A stretch of 64,000 nucleotides of DNA from the IMG/VR virus record IMGVR_UViG_3300023109_000021, positions 1 to 64,000 of that record. One strand, given 5' to 3'. The position numbers and the translations under genes were made by a program. How positions within the stretch are numbered: position 1 is the first letter of the stretch; each line of letters opens with the position of its first letter. The notes beneath the pieces are model-generated. The model was not told where the DNA came from, made no database searches, and worked only from the letters and a program-made list of their open reading frames with translations. Source of the DNA: a virus. Below, piece by piece: positions 29,977-38,719 of this stretch.

Positions 29977-30396
29977 TTAGAAAGCAACCAACTCGTCCAA
30001 CTTAATTGTTGGTGCTACAAACTCTTGTGCTTCATCTTCCGTGATGGCAAAGTCTTCCACTTGAGTTCCACCAGGTAATGACACAAAGTTTCCTGTCACT
30101 ACTTTAGTTTCCCCTGTGTTTTCATCGATTGCATCCCAAGATGTTTCAAGTATTGGAAACCCTTGAACTTGTGAAAGGGTGATTTCTTGGTCACGCATTC
30201 CACGACTAACTGCTTTTGAACAAGCAACTACTGCGCTCATTCCGTCAGCACGCTTAACTACAAGAGCAACACGCTTTGTGTGGTCTTTGAAGTTCTTGTC
30301 AATTAATGTAATTGCTCCGCCCTTACCTGCGTTGCTTGCTACTGTACCTAATGTTTTTAGGTTTTCTCTCTGGTAATCTTTAAATTGTAATCCCAT
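29977..30396 (-). CDS. Hypothetical protein, first gene of the leftward block, 139 residues
   Basis: The ATG at 30396 (MGLQFKDYQREN) is preferred; upstream codons to 30447 run into a GGGGG-CTA-CCCCC hairpin. The protein has RVALVVKRADGMSAVVACSKAVSRGM and an acidic Glu/Asp-rich second half ending in KLDELVAF. No known family. Base composition is visibly more GC-rich than most neighbours, and being nearest the divergent control region with hairpins on both flanks suggests early, high-level expression. It may be a DNA-binding or host take-over protein, but no motif shows this. Confidence 0.65.
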   Translation of the reverse strand: MGLQFKDYQRENLKTLGTVASNAGKGGAITLIDKNFKDHTKRVALVVKRADGMSAVVACSKAVSRGMRDQEITLSQVQGFPILETSWDAIDENTGETKVVTGNFVSLPGGTQVEDFAITEDEAQEFVAPTIKLDELVAF

Positions 30397-30431
30397 CTTG
30401 TTTCTGTTTTTTAATGGATTATTGTGAAGAA

Positions 30432-30446
30432 TGGGGGCTACCCCCA
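30432..30446. promoter_or_regulatory. GC-rich hairpin in the leader of 29977-30396
   Basis: TGGGGG-CTA-CCCCCA: six pairs with a three-base loop, striking in so AT-rich a genome. On the minus strand it lies 36-50 bases upstream of the ATG, so it may be an mRNA-stabilising leader hairpin or a protein-binding site. Confidence 0.5.
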
Positions 30447-30447
30447 A

Positions 30448-30752
30448 TCGTCAATTTTTGTTTGGGGTATTCAATTGGTAGGGGTCTCCTATCTTACACA
30501 CACGGTGGGGTGGGGCGTTTTTAAAAAAAAGTTTTAAGAAAATTTGGTTGGCATAGTAAAAATGATTTACCTTTGGTGGGTGGGTGGGCTATTAGTTATT
30601 ATTATTATTTTCTTCTTTTACATGTTCCTAATAAGGATAACTTAATCATACAAGTATACATAATATAGCATTGAAATATACCATATGTTGTGTATATAGA
30701 TTTTTATTGTATATTTGTGATTATATGATATGTAATTATATATAACTAAATC
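30448..30752. other. Divergent control region between the two gene blocks
   Basis: About 300 bases without a gene. It contains two G-rich runs on the plus strand: GGTGGGGTGGGG (30504-30515) and GGTGGGTGGGTGGG (30575-30588), the latter with four G-runs separated by single T residues, an eight-A tract (30523-30530), TTATTATTATTATTATTTT (30596-30613) and, at its right end, a consensus promoter. This is the place where the leftward and rightward units diverge and a plausible replication origin. Confidence 0.55.
30688..30717 (+). promoter_or_regulatory. Bacteroidota-type promoter of the rightward block
   Basis: TTG at 30688-30690, 19-base spacer, TATATTTG at 30710-30717, a perfect TAnnTTTG. The first plus-strand ATG (30753) is 35 bases further on, giving a leader of roughly 28 nt. 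Confidence 0.8.
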
Positions 30753-31214
30753 ATGGAAAAAAGAAATATAGTCATACAAGAACTAAAGAAGAGTTTAGAA
30801 GATGAGTATGTAGTAGCACAAAAGTATTATTCTATACTATCTGCTATCAATAACCTTAACTTAACAAAGAGGGAGATTGAACTAATAGCATTTACAGCAG
30901 TAAAGGGTACTATATCCTATGCAAACTCAAGAGCACAGTTTTGTGAGAAGTACAATACAACTACAGCTACGATTAACAACATAGTGTCAAAGCTAAAAAA
31001 AATCGGAATCTTTGTAAAGCATCTAGGTAAGATAAAGGTTAATCCTATTATTGTTATAGACTTCAAAAAAAATTTAAACCTAGTAATTAGATTAGTTCAT
31101 AATGAAGAAACCAAAAAAACTATCCTTAAAGGAGAGATTAATCAAGAGGATGTCAACAAAGCTGATAGTGTCAGAAGTGGTGCTCAATCAAGTGATAACT
31201 CACCAGTTCAATAG
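30753..31214 (+). CDS. Winged-helix-like regulator, first gene of the virion block
   Basis: 153 residues. ANSRAQFCEKYNTTTATINNIVSKLKKIGIFVKHLGKIKVNP fits a helix-turn-helix with a following wing, similar in shape to MarR or RepL-type regulators, preceded by long helices. The last 25 residues are low-complexity and overlap the next gene. Being first after the promoter at 30688 it may autoregulate the late block; a small terminase-type protein is an alternative. Function not proven. Confidence 0.55.
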   Translation: MEKRNIVIQELKKSLEDEYVVAQKYYSILSAINNLNLTKREIELIAFTAVKGTISYANSRAQFCEKYNTTTATINNIVSKLKKIGIFVKHLGKIKVNPIIVIDFKKNLNLVIRLVHNEETKKTILKGEINQEDVNKADSVRSGAQSSDNSPVQ

Positions 31215-31461
31215 TGCTCACGATGCATTAAAGGATAACAATAGTATAGAGATATCTGGTTACGGTAAGTTTTTGTTTAACAAGAAAAAAGCTAAAACTA
31301 AGGTAAAGAATTTAGAAAAAGTAAAAAATTCTTACGAAAAGATCTTAACAGATGATGATATCTCGTTAAAAAGATCTAACTTTATCAAAAGTAAATTAAG
31401 TTCTATAAACTTAACTTTGAACTCACTAAAACCAAAAATAAAAGAAGATGAAACTATCTGA
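31102..31461 (+). CDS. HU/IHF-like DNA-binding protein
   Basis: 119 residues. VSEVVLNQVITHQFNSAHDALKDNN then SIEISGYGKFLFNKKKAK corresponds to helix 2 and the first strand of the HU/IHF fold, where E(I/L)xGFGxF is the hallmark; the rest is very basic. IHF-like genes in the virion block are a known feature of crAss-like phages. It would bend DNA, perhaps for packaging or condensation. It overlaps the upstream frame by 113 bases; an ATG at 31150 would lower this to 65. Confidence 0.65.
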   Translation: MKKPKKLSLKERLIKRMSTKLIVSEVVLNQVITHQFNSAHDALKDNNSIEISGYGKFLFNKKKAKTKVKNLEKVKNSYEKILTDDDISLKRSNFIKSKLSSINLTLNSLKPKIKEDETI

Positions 31462-31744
31462 AGTATACGAAGGATGGAGAAATAAAATTCTTCCTCCTGA
31501 GAAGTTAAAAGATAAGATTGCAGAAGTTAGTAATGAAAGAATAACAATCTGTGATAGTTGTGACAATCATTCTAAGAATCACAAAACAATAAGGCCAGAT
31601 GCACATTGTGTAAGTTGTGGATGTACATTATCTGCAAAAACAAAATGTTTATCGTGCTCATGTCCTATTAACAAGTGGCAAGCTGTACTAACATCAGAGC
31701 AAGAAGGTAAATATAAAGAATATGAAAAAACAACTACGACTTAA
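31448..31744 (+). CDS. Multi-cysteine zinc-binding protein
   Basis: 98 residues with CDSC, then HCVSCGC and CLSCSCPINKW, seven to eight cysteines in CxxC pairs plus histidines, enough for two zinc sites. Sets of this type (RPDxHCxxCGC then CPINKW) recur in Bacteroidota phages next to packaging genes. It overlaps both neighbours. A role in packaging or assembly is inference. Confidence 0.6.
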   Translation: MKLSEVYEGWRNKILPPEKLKDKIAEVSNERITICDSCDNHSKNHKTIRPDAHCVSCGCTLSAKTKCLSCSCPINKWQAVLTSEQEGKYKEYEKTTTT

Positions 31745-32012
31745 TAAAGTATCAGTATCATCATTGATCCAAGTACTAAGCCAACTGTTTGAAGATGGTG
31801 CAGATTTTATTGACATAGAAGGAGAACCTCAAGAAGGTAAAGAAAATGATATTATAAAGGTTACTGTTCGCCCTGAGTATTATATTGATGCTGAGGGACA
31901 TACAGAAAGTGATGAAGATGATCCAGAATACTTATTTACAGAGCAACCTTATGAAGCACCTGACGAAGAACTAAATCCACTTTCAGATGAAGATATAAAT
32001 GACTTAATTTAA
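31722..32012 (+). CDS. Acidic hypothetical protein, 96 residues
   Basis: The N-terminal third is basic and helical; the remainder is very rich in Asp/Glu (ESDEDDPEYLFTEQPYEAPDEEL). It overlaps the zinc protein by 23 bases and lies eight bases before the next gene. No known family. Confidence 0.55.
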   Translation: MKKQLRLNKVSVSSLIQVLSQLFEDGADFIDIEGEPQEGKENDIIKVTVRPEYYIDAEGHTESDEDDPEYLFTEQPYEAPDEELNPLSDEDINDLI

Positions 32013-32019
32013 GTAACTA

Positions 32020-32295
32020 ATGAAAAAACCAATCAACACATATATGCAAAAAATCGTAAAGATTATTAACCAACTAACTGTAAATCATCCTAAGATTAAT
32101 CTTGGAAAACACATAGATACAGCTTTAGATGGAGAAGACATATGGTCATTGAGTAATGAAAAGTTTTACTCTTTATTACGTAACTATCAAGCTAAATTAG
32201 ATGCAGTAGAGTTATCTAATGATGATTGGGAAATGGATAAAATACTAAAAGATGGAATGGACTTGAGTTTAGAAGACCATGACGAACTCTACTAA
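32020..32295 (+). CDS. Hypothetical protein, 91 residues
   Basis: Helical protein: IVKIINQLTVNHPKINLGKHIDTALDG then FYSLLRNYQAKLDAVELS and an acidic end. No recognisable motif. It is part of the run of short genes leading to the terminase. Confidence 0.55.
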   Translation: MKKPINTYMQKIVKIINQLTVNHPKINLGKHIDTALDGEDIWSLSNEKFYSLLRNYQAKLDAVELSNDDWEMDKILKDGMDLSLEDHDELY

Positions 32296-32371
32296 TAATA
32301 ATTACGTCTTTATATATTGGGAAGACGAATGGAATCAAGAACAAGATGATAAAAAAAACTACATACATTAA
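32279..32371 (+). CDS. Possible 30-residue peptide
   Basis: ATG at 32279 overlaps the end of the previous gene and the TAA at 32369-32371 lies inside the start of the next, so the frame bridges the 50-base gap exactly. The peptide is aromatic and acidic (YVFIYWEDEWNQEQDD). Its shortness makes it uncertain. Confidence 0.3.
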   Translation: MTNSTNNNYVFIYWEDEWNQEQDDKKNYIH

Positions 32372-32675
32372 TGCAGAGCTTGATTGGGCAGAGCAGCAGT
32401 TAATCTCTTGGAAAGAGTACGTTGATGCTAACCCCTTACATAAGCTTGACGATAGAGTAAAATACAAAGAAACTTCTAACGGTGGTCAAATACCAATGGT
32501 TGTTGCAAGTATAGAATCTCAAGGAAAATTTGTACAAGATACAATGAAAAACTACTTGTCTCTCTTAGAACAAGTTGATAAACTTCGTGAAAAAGAAGCA
32601 AAGAAGAAGATAGAAACTAGAGGTGGCCAAGAACTAGGTAGTATGGCTGAAGAGTTTATCAAGAGTAGAAAATAA
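32346..32675 (+). CDS. Small helical protein before TerL, possible small terminase
   Basis: 109 residues, mostly helical with a coiled-coil-like stretch (YLSLLEQVDKLREKEAKKKIET). Its stop overlaps the TerL ATG by one base (TAATG), the position usually taken by the small terminase subunit, which recognises the packaging site as a ring. It lacks a clear N-terminal HTH, so the assignment is positional. Confidence 0.4.
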   Translation: MIKKTTYINAELDWAEQQLISWKEYVDANPLHKLDDRVKYKETSNGGQIPMVVASIESQGKFVQDTMKNYLSLLEQVDKLREKEAKKKIETRGGQELGSMAEEFIKSRK

Positions 32676-34696
32676 TGGAGATAAAAAGTGTAGACTACAA
32701 AGATTGGATGATTAATCAGAAGAGAATTCCTGATAAGGAGTCTGATGAATACAAAGCATTCTTTGACTACCATAAAGATTTGTGTATGAATGGGTGCATG
32801 ATGGACGGTACATACATAAATCCATTCCTATATTGGCACTTAAATGCCTGGCATACAGAAGTTGATATCATAGATGAGTATGGTAGAATTAATCAGAAGT
32901 ATGCTAATCCACTACTTAGAGATAATGAATGGTTAGTAACTAATGAAATAGATAGAGCACATAAAGAAAAGAAAGGACTAATAATACTAGGAATTAGACG
33001 TTTTGCTAAGTCTGTTATAGAAGCAAGTTACATTGCTCAAGGTGCAACCTTTGATGAGAACTCTCAAAACATTATAGCAGGACTAAATGCTCCTGATATT
33101 AAGTTAATTACAGATAAGATTGACAAAGGTTTAAACTTCTTACCTAAAGCTTGGAGATGGCAAAGAGTAGAAGACAACTGGAAAAATCAAGTAACGTTAG
33201 GTATTAAAACTAGAGGTGGTGAAAGAATACCGTTTTCACAAATCCTTATACGTAACTTAGATGATGGTAACAACGAAGAAGCAATTGCAGGTACTAAGCC
33301 TAGAAGATTAATTATTGATGAGATAGGTAAAGGTAATTTTCTAAGAGGATTACAAGCAGCCATACCTGGATTTACAACACCATTTGGTTGGGGTTGTAGC
33401 CCCATATTGACAGGGACAGGTGGAGACATGAAGAAGTTTATGGATGCAAAGTCTTTAATGTTTGACGTAGAAAACTTTAATTTTCTTACGTACAATAATT
33501 CAAAAGATGATAAGCGTATTCATGGATTATTTATTGGTCATGAATATAGAATGGAGGCTAAAGAAGATAGTTCACTTGGAGCGTTTTTAAACAAGTCAAA
33601 AAAATCATCTTTGCAAAAGATACCAATGATGGTGTCTAATAAGGAAAAGGCTGATAAGGTTACTAACGATAACTTAGAAAGATTAAAAAAGGCTGGAGAT
33701 AGATTAGCTTACTTAAAAGAAAAGATGTATTATCCACAAGAGGTGGATGATATCTTTTTAAATGAGGATACAAATATATTTGACATTAGTTCAGCTAAGC
33801 GTCAAAAAAATAGATTATTAGAAAATGATAAAACAGGTACGCCTGTTATATTATATGATGATGGTGAAGGTGTAAAGCACGAGTTTACAGATAAAATGCC
33901 AATATCTAACTTTCCACTAAAAGCAACGGATTTAAAAGATGCTCCTGTAGTTATATATGAGTTTCCTGTAGAAAATCCACCTTATGGCCTATATGTTGCA
34001 GGTATTGACCCTTACAGACAAGGTAAATCAGCATATAGCTCATCATTAGGATCTGTATACATATATAAGCGTATGCATGCTATATCTGGTGATAAGTACC
34101 AAGATATGTTTGTAGCTAGCTATTGTGCTAGACCAGAGAAGAAAGAAACATGGGAAAACCAAGCTCGTTATCTAATTAAGTACTTTAATGCAAGAGCGCT
34201 GTGTGAAAATGATGAAATCTCTTTTATAGATCATATGATTAGTAAAGGAGATGCTCAATATTTAGAAAGACAACCTAGTTGGCTAAAAGAAATAGTTCCT
34301 ACTACAACTGTAAGAAGGGATTATGGAATACACAGATCATCAGAAAAGATTAGAGACTTTTTACATGGGTGTCTTAAAAAATACTCAGAAGAAATTATAC
34401 ATTCTGAGACTGATGATGATGGAGAAGTTGTATCTCAAACAAAAGGTATGGCTAAAATATTAGATCCATTACTGTTAGAAGAAATGATACAGTACAATGA
34501 GTCTGGTAACTTTGATAGAATTATTGCAGCTGAGTTAGCCGTTGCGCTAGCTATGAAGCTTGACCCTATTCTAGGAAAAGTAGGAAGCAAAGAAGATGTT
34601 AGGTTAACATCTATGTTTAACAAGAACAAAAAAAACAAGCTATTTACAGAGTCAAGAGGGCTCTTTAATAGAAAGAAAAACAAACTTTTTTCATAA
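32675..34696 (+). CDS. terL: Terminase large subunit
   Basis: 673 residues. The ATPase domain has a deviant Walker A GIRRFAKS (106-113, Ala where Gly is usual), Walker B LIIDEIG (212-218) and the coupling motif TGTGGD. The C-terminal nuclease begins with YVAGIDPYRQGKS (first acidic residue), with ALCENDEIS as the second acidic site. It pumps the genome into the capsid through the portal and cuts it. Order TerL-portal-scaffold-capsid is the tailed phage norm. Its stop overlaps the portal ATG. Confidence 0.93.
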   Translation: MEIKSVDYKDWMINQKRIPDKESDEYKAFFDYHKDLCMNGCMMDGTYINPFLYWHLNAWHTEVDIIDEYGRINQKYANPLLRDNEWLVTNEIDRAHKEKKGLIILGIRRFAKSVIEASYIAQGATFDENSQNIIAGLNAPDIKLITDKIDKGLNFLPKAWRWQRVEDNWKNQVTLGIKTRGGERIPFSQILIRNLDDGNNEEAIAGTKPRRLIIDEIGKGNFLRGLQAAIPGFTTPFGWGCSPILTGTGGDMKKFMDAKSLMFDVENFNFLTYNNSKDDKRIHGLFIGHEYRMEAKEDSSLGAFLNKSKKSSLQKIPMMVSNKEKADKVTNDNLERLKKAGDRLAYLKEKMYYPQEVDDIFLNEDTNIFDISSAKRQKNRLLENDKTGTPVILYDDGEGVKHEFTDKMPISNFPLKATDLKDAPVVIYEFPVENPPYGLYVAGIDPYRQGKSAYSSSLGSVYIYKRMHAISGDKYQDMFVASYCARPEKKETWENQARYLIKYFNARALCENDEISFIDHMISKGDAQYLERQPSWLKEIVPTTTVRRDYGIHRSSEKIRDFLHGCLKKYSEEIIHSETDDDGEVVSQTKGMAKILDPLLLEEMIQYNESGNFDRIIAAELAVALAMKLDPILGKVGSKEDVRLTSMFNKNKKNKLFTESRGLFNRKKNKLFS

Positions 34697-37281
34697 TGGC
34701 AATTATAAGATATACAAAAGAAGAAAACATTAGGTATGCTTACCTGAACATCTTTCCTGATCAGTTTAAAAGTGCAAAACAAAAGCAAGATGATAGTTGG
34801 GTTAAGAATACTATGGATTACTTCTCAAACAAATCATATGCTGAGTATATAAAGAACAGAGAAACATTTGTAAAGAATTATGACCTGATGAAAGGTATAT
34901 TAAGAAGAGAAGACTTCATGATAGACCAACCAGACGTAAAAAGTTTTACAGACATGTTACAAGAAGATTTAGATCTTCCTTCTTATGTAAAGCACTACTC
35001 AATAATGACAACACCTATTAATGAATTAGTAGGAGAGATTTCTAAAAGACCAGATTCATTTAGAGTTAAAGCTTTTGATGATGATAGTCAAGCTCAGGAG
35101 TTACAGTTTAAAACAGATACGTTACAAGCTTATGTAATATCTCAAGTTAAAGAGCAAGTAGCTGCAAAAGCTGCTATATCTGGACAAGAGTTAAATCAAG
35201 AAGATCTTGAAAAGATAACATTTGAACAAGTTCAAGATCAATTAGATTCTTACACTTCAGTAGCTGAAAAATGGGCTAATCACACACTTACATGTCAAAA
35301 GGCAGACTTTAATTTAAAAGAGAAGAGTGAAGATGCATTTAGAGACTTACTAATTTCAGCAAGAGAGTTCTATCATATATATGAGGATAATTCAAAAGTG
35401 GGATATAATGTAGAAGTAGCAAATCCAAAGAATACTTGGTTTTTAACTACACCAGATAAAAAATACATCTCTGATCCATCAGGTAGAAACCAAGGAGCCT
35501 ATGCTGCTGGTACTGTGGAAGTTATGGAGATTTCAGAAATAATAGAAGCATTTCCAGATTTACAAAAAGATGAAATAGATCATCTAAGAAGCTCATTGCA
35601 AGACTATGGACTTATAAACGTAAGAGAATCTAATCTAGGTAATGCAGATGTTACTCCTGGTATAGACTCAATTAATTATGATACGTATGATCCACTAGTG
35701 TTACAAACACGTATGATTCTCGAATCAGAAATGAAGGAAAACAATGATGGATTACAAGATTTCTTAGGTCTTACAAGTAATGTGTCTTCATTTGGATATA
35801 AGTATGTTGTTGTAAGAAGCTATTGGATATCTAAAAAGAAAATAGGTAAACTAGTATACACTGATGAATTAGGTAATGAACAATCAACACTTGTAGATGA
35901 ATCTTACAAGTCAGGAGATATGCCTACACAGTTATCTTTAGAGTGGGGATGGATTAACCAATGGTATCAAGGAATTAAAATTGGACCAGACATTTATCAT
36001 GTTAAACCTTATAATCTTTTAGACTACTGTCCAATTATAGGTACTACTTATGAAGTAAAGAACACAGAGGCACGATCTCTAGTAGATCTAATGAAACCCT
36101 TCCAAGTTATTTATAACGTCTGCATGAACCAGTTATATAAGCTTCTTGAAAAAGAAGTTGGTAAGGTTCAATTAATGTCACTCAGACATATACCAGTTCC
36201 TAAAGATGGTGATGCTCAAGATGCATTAGATATATGGGAAATGGAAGCAAGAGAACGTGGTGTTGTATTTATAGATGATAGCCCAGAGAACTTAAAATCT
36301 CCAAGCTCATTTAATCAGTTTACATCTTTAGATCTTACACGTACACAGGAAATACAATCTCGTTATACATTAGCTCAGCAAATGAAGGTGGAATGTTGGG
36401 AACTTATAGGTATGTCTAAACAACGTATGGGATCAATAGCTGCATCAGAAACAGCTACAGGTACAAATACTGCTATGCAACAGAGTTACTCTCAGACAGA
36501 GCCTTTATTTATTGCACACGAGTATGTATTAGGACAATTATATCAAGGTATCATCGATGCATCATTATACACAGAAAGCACAAAGCCTCAATCTACATTA
36601 TCGTATATAACTAATGAAGGAGAGTCTGCATTTGTACAAGTAAATGGAACAGAGTTAAAGCTTAGAGATTTAAAAGTATTCTTAACTAATAGACCAGAAG
36701 ACACTCAAATGTTTAATGAGCTTAGACAATTATCTCAAGCTATTATACAAAACGGTGGCACATTATATGATGTAATTGAATTGTACAGTACTAAATCAAT
36801 GAGAGAAATGAAAAAGACTTTCAAAGATCTTAGAGATAGACAAGTTCAACAACAAGAACAACAACAACAATTACAGCAGCAACAACAAGAACAAGCTGGT
36901 CAAATTGCACAAGCTCAAATGCAACAAACACAACAATTGGCTGCAGCAGAGCAAGCAAATGATAATTATCAAAATGAACTAGATCGTGTCAATAAAAAAG
37001 AAATTGCAATGATAAATGCAATGTCTAAAGAAGGTGGAGCGTCTGCTGATGTAGATAATTCAGGAACACCAGATGCATTAGAGATAGAAAACTTAGCGTT
37101 GCAACAAACAAAAGCTACAAAAGATTATGATGCTAAGATGGCAGACATAAACTCTAAGAATAGTTTAGCTCAGCAAAAGTTACAGATTGAAAGAGAAAAG
37201 ATTAAACTAGCTCGTGACAATCAAGCAAACGATCTAGCTGTTGCTAAAATGAATGCAAAAGGTAGAGATAAGAAAAACTAA
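34696..37281 (+). CDS. Portal protein
   Basis: 861 residues, positioned straight after TerL. Typical portal features are a large alpha/beta body (WGWINQWYQGIKIGPDIYHVKPY, PFQVIYNVCMNQLYKLLEKEVG) and the helical ETATGTNTAMQQSYSQTEPLF stretch seen in crAss-like portals. The last 150 residues are a Gln-rich coiled coil (for example QQQEQQQQLQQQQQEQ) suited to the barrel inside the capsid. The dodecameric ring forms the genome entry vertex. Confidence 0.88.
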   Translation: MAIIRYTKEENIRYAYLNIFPDQFKSAKQKQDDSWVKNTMDYFSNKSYAEYIKNRETFVKNYDLMKGILRREDFMIDQPDVKSFTDMLQEDLDLPSYVKHYSIMTTPINELVGEISKRPDSFRVKAFDDDSQAQELQFKTDTLQAYVISQVKEQVAAKAAISGQELNQEDLEKITFEQVQDQLDSYTSVAEKWANHTLTCQKADFNLKEKSEDAFRDLLISAREFYHIYEDNSKVGYNVEVANPKNTWFLTTPDKKYISDPSGRNQGAYAAGTVEVMEISEIIEAFPDLQKDEIDHLRSSLQDYGLINVRESNLGNADVTPGIDSINYDTYDPLVLQTRMILESEMKENNDGLQDFLGLTSNVSSFGYKYVVVRSYWISKKKIGKLVYTDELGNEQSTLVDESYKSGDMPTQLSLEWGWINQWYQGIKIGPDIYHVKPYNLLDYCPIIGTTYEVKNTEARSLVDLMKPFQVIYNVCMNQLYKLLEKEVGKVQLMSLRHIPVPKDGDAQDALDIWEMEARERGVVFIDDSPENLKSPSSFNQFTSLDLTRTQEIQSRYTLAQQMKVECWELIGMSKQRMGSIAASETATGTNTAMQQSYSQTEPLFIAHEYVLGQLYQGIIDASLYTESTKPQSTLSYITNEGESAFVQVNGTELKLRDLKVFLTNRPEDTQMFNELRQLSQAIIQNGGTLYDVIELYSTKSMREMKKTFKDLRDRQVQQQEQQQQLQQQQQEQAGQIAQAQMQQTQQLAAAEQANDNYQNELDRVNKKEIAMINAMSKEGGASADVDNSGTPDALEIENLALQQTKATKDYDAKMADINSKNSLAQQKLQIEREKIKLARDNQANDLAVAKMNAKGRDKKN

Positions 37282-37291
37282 TTAATTAAAT

Positions 37292-37385
37292 TAGGAGAGG
37301 TATAAATATTAATGCTATATTATTTAAAAAAGTTCTAATAATATGCAAATAATGTTTTGATAATACATACTCTTCTCCTATTTTT
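37292..37385 (+). terminator. Long-loop terminator-like hairpin after the portal gene
   Basis: TAGGAGA (37292-37298) pairs with TCTCCTA (37374-37380), directly followed by TTTTT (37381-37385). The loop is about 75 bases and AT-rich, so this is weaker than the other terminators; it lies in a 142-base gap between portal and scaffold. Confidence 0.45.
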
Positions 37386-37423
37386 ACGTAAAGAAACCAA
37401 ATAGTAATAAAATATAACTACAT

Positions 37424-38689
37424 ATGTCTGATAATTTAGATAACATGGGCAATTTTGGTATTGAAAATACTCTTGACAATGGTGCAGGAGATGCTCAATT
37501 ACTTAATGATTTATTAGCCCCAGAAACAGCTTCAGGTAATCCTGATGATATTGAACCTATAGTTAACGAAGTTGATTCTCCAAAGGAAGAGAATAACAAT
37601 GAAGTAAAAAAAGGAAAAGATATTATACCACCTAAAAGTGTAGATGGTAAAACAGATAAAGAAAAGCAAACAGGAGAATCTCTAGTCGCTGACTTCTTAA
37701 GTGCTTCTGAGGATGATGAGAGTGAGGAAGAACCTCAACCTATAGAAAAGCCTATTGACGAACAATCTAATGATGATGAGCAAGATGATGAACCTCAAGA
37801 AGGTAATCAATTTTCTGCACTTGCAAGTGATCTACTAGAACTAGGAGTCTTTACAAAAAATAGTGAAGATGAAGAAGTGTCAATTAATACACCTGAAGAA
37901 TTCTTAGAAAGGTTTAATGCTGAAAAGAAAAAAGGTGCATCTGAATTAGTTCAAAACTTCATTGGTCAATTTGGAGAAGATTACCAAAATGCATTTGAGT
38001 CTATATTTGTAAAAGGTGCAGATCCAAAAGAATACTTTGGAGCATACAATCAAGTTGTAGCTTTTACTGAAATGGATTTATCTAAAGAGAATAATCAAAA
38101 GCAGATCATGAGTCAAGCACTTACCGATCAAGGTTTTGAAAAAGAAGACATAGTTAAAGAAATAGAAAGATTACAAAACTACGGTGATTTAGAATCCGTA
38201 GCTGCTAGACACCATAAGGTTCTAGTCAAAAAAGAAGCTGCAAAGCTTCAACAATTAGATCAGGAAGCGTCAGAAGTTCAAGAGCAAAAAATGGCAATCA
38301 AAAACCAATATGTTCAGAACGTACAGACAATCCTTACTGATAAGCTAAAAGAAAAAGAGTTTGATGGGATTCCAATAAATTCTAACTTAGCAAACGAACT
38401 ACAAGACTTCCTATTGGTAGATAAGTGGAAAACTCCTGCTGGAGAAAATCTCACTGACTTTGATCGTGCTATCTTAGATTTGAAAAGACCTGAGAACCAT
38501 GAAATGAAAGTTAAGTTAGGCCTTTTACTTAAGGTATTAGAAAAAGACCCTACGTTATCTACAATACAAAGAACAGGGATTACTAAAAAATCTAATCAAC
38601 TGTTTGGTCAAGTAGCAAGACAAGTGACTAAAAGCAAAACTGCTAAGTCATCAGGAAATAAATCTAAACCTAATTCATGGTTTATATAA
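37424..38689 (+). CDS. Capsid scaffold-like protein
   Basis: 421 residues between portal and major capsid genes, the usual scaffold position. The first 130 residues are disordered and acidic (EDDESEEEPQPIEKPI), the middle is helical with a coiled-coil segment (EAAKLQQLDQEASEVQEQKMAIKNQY), and the C-terminus is basic (RQVTKSKTAKSSGNKSK), the layout of scaffolding proteins whose basic tail grips the capsid shell. It would guide procapsid assembly and then leave or be cleaved. Confidence 0.7.
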   Translation: MSDNLDNMGNFGIENTLDNGAGDAQLLNDLLAPETASGNPDDIEPIVNEVDSPKEENNNEVKKGKDIIPPKSVDGKTDKEKQTGESLVADFLSASEDDESEEEPQPIEKPIDEQSNDDEQDDEPQEGNQFSALASDLLELGVFTKNSEDEEVSINTPEEFLERFNAEKKKGASELVQNFIGQFGEDYQNAFESIFVKGADPKEYFGAYNQVVAFTEMDLSKENNQKQIMSQALTDQGFEKEDIVKEIERLQNYGDLESVAARHHKVLVKKEAAKLQQLDQEASEVQEQKMAIKNQYVQNVQTILTDKLKEKEFDGIPINSNLANELQDFLLVDKWKTPAGENLTDFDRAILDLKRPENHEMKVKLGLLLKVLEKDPTLSTIQRTGITKKSNQLFGQVARQVTKSKTAKSSGNKSKPNSWFI

Positions 38690-38719
38690 ATAGTAATTAA
38701 TAACAAAAAACGAATAAAA

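Noticed and set aside
29839-30078. Plus-strand frame of 79 codons across the non-coding gap
   Set aside because: It runs antisense through hairpins and into the end of 29977-30396, has no leader or neighbour coupling, and its sequence lacks protein-like pattern.
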